From positions 15,469,951-15,533,950 of the forward strand of contig OX465112.1 of the NCBI GenBank assembly GCA_949987565.1: DNA of 64,000 bases. The letters are read 5' to 3'. The translations under genes were made by a program, and so were the position numbers. The DNA is from Luidia sarsii (taxonomy: Eukaryota > Echinodermata > Asteroidea > Paxillosida > Luidiidae). Numbering within the stretch: the first letter of the stretch is position 1; every line of letters begins with the position of its first letter. Of the stretch, positions 13,520-25,600 are shown piece by piece. The notes beneath the pieces are model-generated. The model worked only from the letters and a program-made list of their open reading frames with translations. It had not been told where the DNA came from and searched no databases.

Positions 13520-16400
13520 AATCAAATCACAGAAATGTGTTTTAGGGATCCCCGGGAGTCTACAGAACCAATTTCAAGCCGATCTGAAAACATAAATTTT
13601 GGTTCAAAAATATGAAATAATTATTGACAAGGGGTTAGCCTTGCCAATTTTGCCTCTTTTCGACCGGAGAAACCAAACTTTTTCTACATGAGTTAAGTGA
13701 TGAAATTTTCACAAAAAAATGTGTTCTAGAGATCCCCGGGAGTCTACAGAACCAATTTCAACCCGATCTAAAGACATAAATTTGAGGTCACAAATATGAT
13801 ATGTTGACAAGGGGTTAGTTAGCCTTGCCAATTTTGCCAATTTTCGACCGGAGAAACCAAACTTGTTCTACATGAGTTAAGTGATGATATTTTCACAGAA
13901 ATGTGTTCTAGAGATCCCCGGGAGTCTACAGAACCAATTTCAACCCGATCTAAAGACATAAATTTGGGGTCAAAAATATGATATATTGACAACGGGTTAG
14001 CCTTGCCAATTTTGCCAATTTTCGACCGGAGAAACCAAACTTTTTTCTGCCTGACTTAAGTGATCAAATTTCACAGAAATGTGTTCTAGAGATCCCCAGG
14101 AGCGTACAGAACCAATTTCAAACCAATCTGAAAACATTAAAAATAGTTCGAAAATATGAAATAATTATTGACAAGGGTTAGCCTTGCCATTTAGGCCAAT
14201 TTTCGACCTGAGAAACCAAACTTTGTCCTGCATGACTTCAGTGATCGAATTTTTACAGAAATGTGTTCTAGAGATCCCCGGGAGTCTACAGAACCAATTT
14301 CAACCCGATCTAAAAATATAAATTTTGGGTCAAAAATATGATATAGGCCTATTGACAAGGGGTTAGCGTTGCCAATTTTGCCAATTTTCGACCGGAGAAA
14401 CCAAACTTTTTTTCTGCCTGACTTAAGTGATCAAATTTCACAGAAATGTGTTCTTGAGATCCCCAGGACCAATTTCAAGGCGATCTGAAAACATAAACAT
14501 TGGTTCAAAAATATGAAATAATTATTGACTAGGGGTTAGCCTTGCCAATTTTGCATCTTTATGAACGGAGAAACCCAACTTTTTCTACATGAGTTAAATG
14601 ATGAAATTTTCACAGAATGGTGTTCTAGGGATCACCGGGAGCCTACAGAACCAACTTCAACCCGATCTAAAAACATAAATTTGGGGTCAAAAACTTTATA
14701 TGTTGCCTAGCCATTTTTTTTAGCAATTTTTGACCGGAGAAACCAAACTTTTTTATGCATGACGTCAGTGATAAAATTTCCACAGAAATGTGTTCAAGGG
14801 ATCCCCGGGAGTCTACAGGACAAATTTCAAGGCGATCTGAAAACATAAACATTGGTTCAAAAATATTAAACGTTCACAAGGGGTTAACCTTGCCAATTTT
14901 CGACCGGAGAAACCAAACTTTTTTCCTGCATGACTCAAGTGATGAAATTTTTACAGAAATATGTTCTACGGATCCCTGGTAGTCTGCACAACTAATTTCA
15001 ACCCGATCTAAAAACATAAATTTGGGGTCAAAAATATGATATATTGACAAGGGGTTAGTCTTGCCATTTTTGCCAATTTTCGACCGGAGAAACCAAACCT
15101 TTTCCTGCATGATTTAATTGGTGAAATGTTCAAATATATGTGTTCTACGGATCCCCAGTAGTCTGCACAACCATTTTCAAGCCGATCTGAAAACATAAAT
15201 TTTGGTTCAAAAATATGAAATAATTATTGACAAGGGGTTAGCCTTGCCAATTTTGCCAATTTTCGACAGGAGAAATCAAACTTTTTCCTGCATGACTTAA
15301 TTAAATAAATGTTCCCAGAAATGTGTTCTACGGATCCCCGGTAGTCTGCAGAACCAATATCAAGCCGATCTGAAAACATACGTTTTGTGTCGAAAGTATG
15401 AAATAATTATTAACAAGGGGTTAGCCTTGCCATTTTTGCCAATTTTCGACGGGAGAAACCAATCTTTTTTCTGCATAACTTAAGGGATGAAATTTTCACA
15501 GAAATGAGTTCTACGGATCCCCGGTTGTCTGCACAACCAATTTCAAGCCGATCTGAAAACACAAATTTTGGTTCAAAAATATTAAATAATTATTGACAAG
15601 AGGTTAGCCTTGGCATTTTTGCCAATTTTCGACCGGAGAAACCAAGCTTTTTTCTGCATGACTTAAGTGATCAAATTTCACAGAATGGTGTTCTAGGGAT
15701 CCCGGGAGCCTACAAAACCAATTTCAACCCGATCTAAAAACATGACTTTGGGGTCAAAAGTATTATATTTTGACAAGGGGTTATCCTAGCAAACTTTTTT
15801 TTCTGCATGACTTCAGTGACAAAATTTCCACAGAAATATGTTCTAGGGATCCCCGGGAGTCTACAAAACCAATTTCAAGCCGATATGAAAACATAAACAT
15901 TGGTTCAAAAATATTCAACGTTTACAAAGGGTTAGCCTTGCCACTTTTGCCAATTTTCGACCGGAGAAACCAAATTTTTTTCCTGCATGATTTAATTGAT
16001 GAAATGTTCACAGAAATATGTTCTACGGATCCCCGGTAGTCTGCAGAACCAATTTCAAACCAATCTGAAAACTTTAATTTGGGTTCAAAAATATGAAATA
16101 AGGGGTAAGCCATTCCATTATTGCCAATTTTCGACAACAGAAACCAACCTTTTTCCTGTCTGACTTAATTGATGAAATTTCCAAAGAAATGTGTTCTAGG
16201 GATCCACGGGAGTCTACAGGACCAATTTCAACCCGAACTAAAAACATAAATTTTGAGTCAAAAATGTGATATGCTGACAAGAGGTTAGCCTTGGCATTTT
16301 TGCCAATTTTCGACCGGAGAAACCAAAAATTTTCCCGCATGACTTAAGTGATAATATTTTCACAGAATGGTGTTCTAGGGATCCCCCGGAATCTCCAGAA
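13520..16400. repeat. ~180-bp satellite, block 2 (17 units)
   Basis: Same satellite as block 1. The GATCCCC-type landmark recurs 17 times between about 13548 and 16380 at 150-185 bp spacing. Most units carry GGATCC or GAGATCC variants. At the right end (about 16395-16445) a fragment of the unit appears in the opposite orientation (GAAGTTTGGTTTCTCCGG), marking an inversion junction. Confidence 0.9.
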
Positions 16401-16867
16401 GTTTGGTTTCTCCGGTGGAAAATTAGCAAAAAATAGCAAAGCTAACCCATTGTGAATATTTCAATTAGACAAATTTGTACAAAAAAACCTTTTCTGGAGG
16501 CTTTAAATGATTTTATCCTGAGCGAAATGTATTCTATACATGATATTATGACATTAATGATATTAAGAGCAAATCGGATATCAATGTTGGGTCAAACAAA
16601 TTACCAGGGATTAGCCTTTGTGTTTTACCGGCACCAGAAGTCTTTAACATGCAAATCTCAAGACTTACATTTGGGGTCATGAAATTAAAAAAAGACAAGG
16701 GGTTTGCCTTGTAGGGTAGGGCAGGACAAGACTGGGCAGGACCTGACAGGACAGGCCCGGGCAGGGCAGGGCACGTTTGGACATCCCTCCACTCAAGATA
16801 TTACAATGAGGAAAGCAGAGGCAATTATTTTTGCTACTTTTTTATTGACTTGTAAAACATATCTTAA

Positions 16868-16922
16868 AATTAAGTGGGCCTGACGTTTCGATCCTAGCAG
16901 GACCTTTTTTTCAAAGGCAGAG
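16868..16922. repeat. dispersed GGGCCTGACGTTTCGATCC repeat
   Basis: Copy of a short family with the words GGGCCTGACGTTTCGATCC and TAGCAGGACCTTT. Other copies are at about 27016-27064, 35714-35815, 38150-38200, 56232-56335 and 61207-61370. Confidence 0.8.
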
Positions 16923-17418
16923 TGACAAGGACAACACAGATACATGTACACGAAGGAAGGGGGAAGAGAGTGAATAGGACACGGATGAAAAACAAAGGAC
17001 AAAGAGTAAAGCTGGTAGGGTGAGATCAAAGGGAAGGGCAAGGAGTAGGGTAGGGATAAGTGAGAAGAGGGGGAAAGATCAAAGAGAGAAGTGTGAAGGA
17101 GTGAACACAAAAGAAGGATTATCAGAAAGCTGCATGGTGTTAGTCATTACCCTCCTGGATGTAGAGACCATGTGGTTGAATACCGGTAGTCCGAAGACGC
17201 TTCATCCACATTTTCTCACAGCTTAGACGGACAGCATTAATACGGTGACCAAGAAATTCTATGCCCAGTACACTCATATCTGATACCGAATGCTCAGGGA
17301 GATTGAAGTGATACCGAACAGGGGTGTCGACTTGTAAAACAGTGTGTTTAGATAATACAGTATGCGATTAATGAAACAAATTCATAATGCCTTTGGAAAG
17401 TGCTGCGGCCTACTTTAA

Positions 17419-18554
17419 AGGCCCAATACAACATTGGTAAAGGTCAAAAGAATGCCAGTTTGTGTATTAAACCATTAAACATTTAAAAAAAGCAATACTG
17501 CGAAGGTTTTAGCTCAAATGGTAACCTGAGAAACTAAAACAAATTTAAACGAGAAATATATGTCTGTTGTGAAACAGAGCATAGAGCTTTTCCGCTTCTG
17601 TTTTTAACAAGTCATAGAATAGCCCCATTCCTACTCCAAAACGCATGTACATATTTTGTGCACAAAGCCTATGGGGCTCGAGTGTGGTATTCAAAAATTC
17701 ATAAAAAATATAAACAATGGTCCTTCGGTTCCAAACTTTAGATTTGGAATGTCTAGCACGATAGCTAACTACATACCAAATTTCGAGATGATCGGCCAAT
17801 GCCTTATGTGTTTTAAAATCACACATTTTGATGACGTCATGATTGCGTAACGACATTTTGGCTCCGGAAGGTGTTTCTAAACCATGTCCCCAATAGATAT
17901 CAAAGAAAAAATGAAAAAAATCTCGCTCCGTTGGCCAAATATGCTCATTTCAATGTGAAAATCTGAAAAGTTCACGACCTCATAAATATTCATGAGATGA
18001 CGTCACGGTCAATTAATGGCAATTTTTGGATACACCTTTTCCCAACTTAGATACAGTGCAAAGTTGAAACCAAACGAACGTGTACTTTTGCTTTTAATGG
18101 ATTTTGAAATTTGCCCCTTTAAAGCAAGGTCACGTGACACGTGATGACGTCATGATGATATCAAGGTGTTTAGGATCAATTTCAGCATGGGCTTTATGCA
18201 TTTGCCATGTTTGAAAAAAATCCAAGTCTGTTCAATGACTAAAGTCGTGCTTACAAAACCCCTGTGCATTGTCTATGGGCTTTGGGGGAGAAGAAGAAGA
18301 AGACTAAGAAAAAGCTGAACAACAGATATAGCTTTTCCGCTTCCCTGGAAGCTAAGCGGCGGAAAAGCTAAAAAACCACGTCAGTTTACGCACCATTCTG
18401 TATGGTAAAAATTTATTGAGTGAAGATTTCATGCAAAGTAGACTTTAAGATTTCAACATGAGGATTCTATCATGACCATCTACAAACTATGTAAATTAGA
18501 AGGAAATCTGTGGAAATCGATGTTTTCCGATCTTCCCAATGTTGTATCGGGCCT
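17419..18554. mobile_element. TTAA-target inverted-repeat element with nested insertion
   Basis: The left end TTAA-AGGCCCAATACAACATTGG mirrors the right end CCAATGTTGTATCGGGCCT-TTAA. The TTAA at 17415-17418 and 18555-18558 looks like the target duplication, as for piggyBac or Kolobok elements; the superfamily is inferred. The interior from about 17575 to 18375 is bounded by AGCTTTTCCGCTTC-type ends and carries a GAAGAAGAAG tract. It is probably a second element inserted inside the first. No transposase is visible. Confidence 0.7.
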
Positions 18555-18559
18555 TTAAT

Positions 18560-19474
18560 GACCTTAAACCTTAAAGCACTGTTTCAAATCCTCCAGGGTT
18601 TTGCTTGACTGTATCATAAAATAACATGAAATGAACACCCACGGCCACATGCACGGTCAAAATGCAACACACATACTACTACTATTGCACACTGCTATTT
18701 TATTTTAAATTCTATTGACTGACTTTTAAAAACAGGAAAATGGCAAAAGCGTGAGTTTAGACGACGTGTGATTTAAATCATAAATTCATAATGCCTTTTG
18801 AAAACGCTACACCCTGCTTAAATGGTAGAATGACCTTAAAATAAAGCACCTATTTCAAGTCCTGCAGGGTTTTACTTGGCTGTGTCATAAAATAATAAGA
18901 TAAGTTAAAATGCAACACACAATGCTTAAAGTATTGCACAGTGCTATTTTGTTTTCAATCAACTGAAAATAAGAGGTAGTCAAAGGCACTCTCAGACCTT
19001 GGAGGCCAGGTCAGTTTTAGCAAACTATGCAAATCCAGGGGATTGGAAACTGTGATCTTCAATTTCTTAACTCTGATGAGATGTCCATTGAGCTGTGATT
19101 GGTATTAAGCTGTGACAGATTACAAAGTGCATTTAGGCAACAGACCTTTTTGATTATGGCGCCAATGTTACAGTGCAATTCAAAAATTCCCAGATGTGCT
19201 TAAGAATGAAACATTTCTTAATAAAGTCAGGTTGGCACCAAGCGTCCCACTTGTATTGCACCAGATGTTCTGATACAACTGCAGCACAATAAGCATCACA
19301 TGATATAAAGTTGACAATCTTGTTTTAAACCAAGGAGGAACATCAGGCAGGCAGGCAGGTTTCTCCTGCTGCCTTTTGAAAGCTGTATGAAATTCAGCCC
19401 TGGTGGCAGGATCAAGAGTCTCGGCTGTCCACTCCAGTAGGAGCCACGCTCTGACAAGATCCTTGGACTTGCCG
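18560..19474. other. EDRF1 downstream region
   Basis: This holds sequence 3' of the EDRF1 stop on the minus strand. It includes a protein-like frame read from about 19512 down to 19180 that is out of frame with the last exon (see findings). Two short related stretches at about 18577-18720 and 18840-18960 share CAAGTCCTGCAGGGTTTTACTTG-type words, so they are diverged repeats. No polyadenylation signal is clear. Confidence 0.4.
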
Positions 19475-19628
19475 TCACTTAATGCTCTGGTACAGTTGCA
19501 GTACATCCTCACAGATGCCCGCCAGTGTCTTGGTTGCCAGGGGCGATGCTAACCCGGTGGAGGAGGCGGGGAGTGTCCTTCCCAGAGACGCTGCATACAT
19601 CTTCTTGTAGACAGCAAGGTGTTGTCCT
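19475..19628 (-). CDS. EDRF1: EDRF1 exon 21 (stop codon)
   Basis: 154 nt including TGA at 19475-19477. It encodes GQHLAVYKKMYAASLGRTL, then LATKTLAGICEDVLQLYQSI and lysine. The phase fits exon 20 only with the acceptor TTCAG at 19629-19630. Similarity to the vertebrate C-terminus is weak. A protein-like frame continues past the stop in another frame. Confidence 0.75.
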
Positions 19629-22600
19629 CTGAACAAAAGATGAGAGAACAGATGACTTTTGTTTAGGTATTAAAAAACACACCAGAGTCCATGAAAGGTT
19701 ATGAGATTACTTAACCTTACATTCCAAGTGCATTTCATTTTGACATTCTACTGGTTCTGCTGAGGGCACCGTAGTTTATGCAAATAAAGAGCATATAGAT
19801 ATACATGTAACATGATGTTTACGTCATGGAGAATGTAATTCAATGAGTGTTTGCCCTGCTCGACGTGATAAACACTGAGTGCTCAGTGCTTTGCTTGATG
19901 CAAGATGAAAATTAAAAAAAAGGCATTGGGCAAAGCACTGAGCACTGGGTGTTTATCACGTCGAGCAGGACAAACCCTCATTGAAAAAAAAGGGCGGTTA
20001 TTGTCAAATGCATCTCACTTGCGCCCCAACCCTAAATAGTTAAAACTTCAACACAAATCACATCATATCAAAGACAGTTGACTATTTGGGAAGGCTTATC
20101 AGCTAAGGACTTGGACAGTTCAGCTGGTGAACTTCTGATGGGTCATACCTGAGGCCTTGGTCCCAGGCTGGTTCCAATAGCTTTTTGGAAAAATCATTCG
20201 AAATCGGTCGATTTCCTTTTGCTTTGTTTATTCAAAATAAAGGAAAGGGGGAAAAGTCCTACAGGAACACAGCTTATTAGAGTACACATCTTGGTAATTT
20301 TAGTCAGTAAGCAGTTTGCAACATTTTTGTTTATCATCTTAGAAGAGACCATTGTGGATGGTTACCCCTTCCTGTTGGTGCTGTGGAGCTTGACCAGGTT
20401 AAGGAGCATGTACTGCAGACGGGACTCCCACATGGACTCAAGTCTCAGTCGCTCCTCCTCCTCCTCCTCCTCCTTGCTCACTCCCTCTCGGGCCTTCGAC
20501 CCATGACCTTGGCTGGTCTGTCCCCCCTCCGATGGAGGGACCTCCGCTGGTGTAGGGGAGGACCGCTGGGTTGGCTTGCTGGGTGCCGTGCTGGAGCGAC
20601 AGGGAGCACTGACCAAGGGTGATGCTGAGACGTCGCCATCTCCAAGTTGACGAGAAATCCTCGGCATCTGCGCCTCCTCTGCTCCCATCCCTTCGATGCC
20701 TCTGGGACCTGACTCCGTACCCCCGGCATCTCCCGGCTCCTTGCAGTCCGAGTCAGAAGCTGTCTCGCCCGACGACCCTTGACTTCTGACCTGCTGAGAC
20801 CTCTCCTGCAGTTCCCGTCCGGGTGCTGCCTTCCGGGTATCGCTTGGATCGCCACCGGCATCCCCCTTCCCGTCATGTCGGCCGGCGCTCAGGGTCCGGA
20901 CCGAAGCTCCACTGGATGCGGTTGCTGCGTCAGCAGCTGCAGCTGCCGCTGCCGTCGGGGCCTTGGCTCTGTGTACGGAGCTCAGGGCCGGCTTGCACTG
21001 GAGGAGAATCTCCAGGGCAGAGTGCAGGGTCTTGATGCGAGCGCTCACACCCGACTGGCCTGAGTGGGAAGGAAGGAATACAATCAGCTGAAAATGTTTG
21101 AAAAGCCGGAGCCCGAGGAAAGCATATCAGGGACTTCCATTGTTCAATCTTGGACACTGTATAACTTAGTACGACTTCACTGTAACATATGAATCATATA
21201 ATTTTCACCTCAGATCCCTATGAGGGTGTCAAATTGAGTGGGCTGTGAGGCAACTGTCTTGGGAGCCAGGCTGCTGCCCTGTGGCTTCTGGTCAGAGAGG
21301 TCCAATTTCAGCACTGCATTTCAAGAAGGCCACTTTGTCCGTACACAGGAGCTCTCGGCCACTAACAGAGGTTGGACTGAAACATGTAAGCTACTGCCCT
21401 GACAGGTCTGCTAGCTTCTATTGGCAATCACACAACACATGCACCACTGCTTGTCACTCTGGGCATTTTCATATTCAAAGTAATTCCGGAGGAGGCGTCT
21501 TCGCCTGCCTCCATCTCAAAGCCAGCTGGCTCAATCTCAAGACAACTGCCTGCCTCCATCTCAAAGCCAGCTGGCTCAATCTCAAGAAGCATAGGAAGGA
21601 GGGCCAAACAAGGGGAGGGGGGGGGACTCTCACCGTCGAACTGGTGCTCCAGGAGAGCCACCCTCTCCAGTAGAACCCTGAGCAGCTCGGTCGGTCGGTC
21701 CAGTTCCTGGAAGAGTCTGACAGCCTTCTGGTAGTGGAGCTCGGATAGAGAGCGGCTGTGCTTTTGCTTCTGCTGAGACGACTGAGGAAGAAGGGCAGGG
21801 TAGACCGAATGTCAGGTTAGGTCTGACAGAAAGTCTAGGCCCAACGGACAAGGCCCAAGTCCAACTCACTAGTCTGACAAACAAAGGATAGGATAATTAG
21901 GTTTGCGGTGACACCATGTAAATTCTCGACGTTTCGAACAGTGTACTCTGCTCGTCTTCAGGAATCTCGAGAAGAGTACACTGTTCAAAACGTTGAGTTC
22001 CTCCGGTTCTTTTCAGAACCACACTTACTCACAAAAGAGAATTTACATGGTGTCACCGCAAACCTAATTATCCTGCTATTCTCACCATGCAAACCTTCAA
22101 ATCTCATTAAACTAAGGCTACGTGCAACTGACTAGGGCTGGGTCCAATTGAACTAAGGTGAAGTCTAAGTGACCAGGGCCAGGTCGAACTAACTAGGGAT
22201 GGGTCCAAAAAATTAAAGCTTGGTCCAACTGACTAGGGCTGTGTCCAATTCACTAGGGCTGGTTCAACTAACTTGGGCCAAGTCCAACTAATTAGGGCTA
22301 GGGCCGACTGACTAGGGCTAGGTCCAACGCACTAGGGCTAGCTCCAACTGATTAGGGCTGGGCCCAACTAACTAGGGCTGGGTCCAACTGACCAGAGCTA
22401 GGTCTAACTAACTAGGGCTATGTCCAACTAACTAGTGCTAGGTATTCAACCTAGACCTGGGGCCAATTTCATAGAGCCGCTTAAGCATCAAAATGTGCTT
22501 AAGCGCAAAAACATTGCCTACCCAAACTTCACTTTTGTTTCATGCTAAGTAAAGAAGAGTGGAATACAAGTCAAAAGCAATTGACATCACATCGCAGTGC

Positions 22601-25600
22601 AGCTTGTAATTCTGCTTATACGAGGAAGACCTTTTCTGCTTAGCAGATTTTCATGCTTAAGCGGCTCTATGAAATTGGGCCCTGACCACATCCGGCATTG
22701 TCCCAAGGTGAGGTTCGTCCACCAGCCCAGGCCCAAAGTCCCACAACCTGGTTCCCGATGGTTCTGACTGCTCAACCAGGTCAATAACTGAGAGCGGGAC
22801 CGAAAAATAATGGACAACACTATGGGGAGCATTCTGACAGTCAGCGGGAACGGCGGGTCCTACCATGTTCCTGTAGGTGTTGTGATAGAGAGATGCCAGA
22901 CGGTGATGGATGGTGGCTGCTCTGTACTGGTAGACTGGCTGCTTGGCTGGAGTCGTGTCCTCCACCTCACACAGACTCAGCGCTTTGGTCATCGCCTCTA
23001 TGATGTCCTTCTCCACCTGGTTCCACAGCACCCACACACAGAGGAAAAAAAAGCACCGCTGTAATCGTCCTTGTCCTCATCCGTAATTATTGTCATCAGT
23101 GTGATCTTCGCAAATTACTGTCGTCATTGTTATCATTATCATCGTCGTCATTATTGTCATTATCGCCACTGTCATTGCTTTCATCAATATCATTGCCATT
23201 GTCAATATCATCATCATTCTCATTGTCCTCTTCATTTTCCTCATCCCCATCAATACCATCATCACCATCATCACCATCTTTATCATCATCACTATCAACA
23301 CCATTCTCATTATCCTCACACACCAAAATTTGTAAAAATAAAATAAAATAAATAAATAGATAAATACCAGTGAAATCAATCAAGAAGAGTACACAGTGCA
23401 TACAAGCGAGTCAAACCTGGCACAATCAGGCATTTGTGTGGCTGTTATCATGGTACATTTTGTTTTGTGGTTGGCTGAAGAGTCTTTGTTTAAACAGTGG
23501 TGCCCAAATCAGACAGCGTAGTACATCACCATCGGTGCTCCGAATTCGGAGGTACCGGCGCAAAGTGGTTGAAGTAGATTTTTAAGAAAAACTATGGCAG
23601 TCATGGGCAGTGAAAAGTGGCTCATTACATCATCATCATCATAGGTCGGATGTGGAGCAGGCGACTACAAGCCGTCTCCAACCACTGCGGTTTTGAGCAG
23701 AGTTGACAATATCATTTGGTTGTAGCATCCCTTCATAGTCTCCCATTAATTGTTGTACAGTTGACTCCCGTTATAACAAGCTCGTTTATAAAGACAACTC
23801 GGTTATGACGAGCACATTTTCAAAGTCCCGATCAATTTGTGCACATTTCTATGGGGAAAAACTCCGGTTATAATGAGCATTTTGGCCGACCGAACACAAA
23901 CAAAAGCATGGTATCGAACCATTTATAGCGACTTCTTTTGGAAACTACGGGCGCCACGCCATGTCAAAAACCAAACCTTAATCACGAATCTCATCTTTCT
24001 ATGCCCCATGCATGCACGCAGTGCTGCAGTTTCATGTGAACGTTCTTTCATCTCGGCGATAATGGGACGGAGTGTACGGTGGGGCAGAGGAGTCATCGTC
24101 AATCGCAAAAAGCTTGCAGTCACAAATCCCCCTTGCAGTTTCAGACAATTGTGCGTTAATGAGTGCAATGGGATATTGACTCCATATCATTTAATACCAA
24201 ACAGTGGGGATGTAACTGTTCCTCCACAAGTTTGGAATCCAAAGAATATTCAGAAGCAATATTGGGGCACCCTCTCTTGACTGATTCAAGAACAGCAAAA
24301 CGAAATGTCTATCGGCACAATGTGTGTGAGTGAGGGATTTACGTGCTCGTATGGTTCTTCTCATCAAAGTTTCCATCGTGTCCAGATTAAGGTTGTCAAA
24401 TATACCATGGAGGAAGATATTTTCAACCTTTATTTATTCGTTTTATTTACCAGAATTTGTATACCAAAATAATGTGAAATAATCTCCATTGCGCTTGACT
24501 CCGGACGTGCGTTGCACGAGTACAACACACACAGGAACATGTGCCCATACGATGATTTCGGCTGTGCATAACCAATGGGAATAACTGCGCTCCAGCTATA
24601 ACAAGATTCCGGTTATAATGAGGGAATTGCGAAAGTCCAGCGCTCGTCATAACAGGAGTCGACTGTATACACTGCAAGTACAGTGTCCTGGGCCTCAAAT
24701 GTTTCCTTTTTTCCATGAGGGGGAATGTAAAGCGCATACTGCTGTATAACTTCGCCATCGAAAAGTGGCCATCAAAGGGCTCCTGACCTGCTCCTGTGCC
24801 ATGGAGGAGAGAGGCGGATGATCTTGCAGGATGGTAGCCACGGCAAAGTGGGTGGAGGACAGCTCCCAGGTGACCGACTCCCACAGGGCCGGGTTCCTCT
24901 TGGACTGGCCCAGTCGACTCAGGGCCTTCTGGTAGTAGTCGGTGGCCTGTAGAGGGCAACAGATTAGAGGACAATCGCATCATCTAATACCATAGACATA
25001 TGAAACCTATACAGACAGACAGCATCTAGTTGAAACAACGTCGGGATAATGTAAGGCCATGTGCGACCAGACTCTCCCACGAAGGTGAATGAAATGACAC
25101 AAGTAAGGAAGCAGACATCCCCAAATCCTGCAGAATCCTGTTTACCTTTTGCAGGATTCTGCAGGATTCAGGGCACATGAGAGTTGACACATTGCAGGAT
25201 TCTGCAGGATACAGGCTACTAGTATCAAAGTGCTGAAGAAGGATTTTGCAGGATTGAGGGCACATGAGAGTTGACACACTGTAGGTTTTTTCTGCCCATA
25301 CTGTTTTAAAAAAGATGGCAACCTCCTCGGCATTTCAGTATGGTGCCCGCTATAGATAAGGTCCCCTTAGCGTCAAAACATTTTGCCTTTGGCAAAGGTC
25401 GAGCTAGGATCACAAGCTGGCCCCTGAACATTTCTGACAGTTTGGTATTCAATGAAAGCACAAAACAAAAACAAAGCAGACATGTTGATACAAAGTCCTG
25501 ATAGTCTGGCATCCTGTCTCCCCCTGTGAATTGTAGTACCTTGTTGTAGTAATAGCGCTCTTGCTGGCTCATCTCGCTGCCGGGGCCAGGCTCGACCTCG

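Noticed and set aside
23077..23401. Asp/Asn- and Met/Ile-rich frames of about 100 codons
   Set aside because: They are frames of the CAT/ATC microsatellite in EDRF1 intron 17.
23837..24280. 147-codon frame inside the pogo-like element
   Set aside because: It lacks DDE or helix-turn-helix transposase motifs and spans the repeat's subterminal region.
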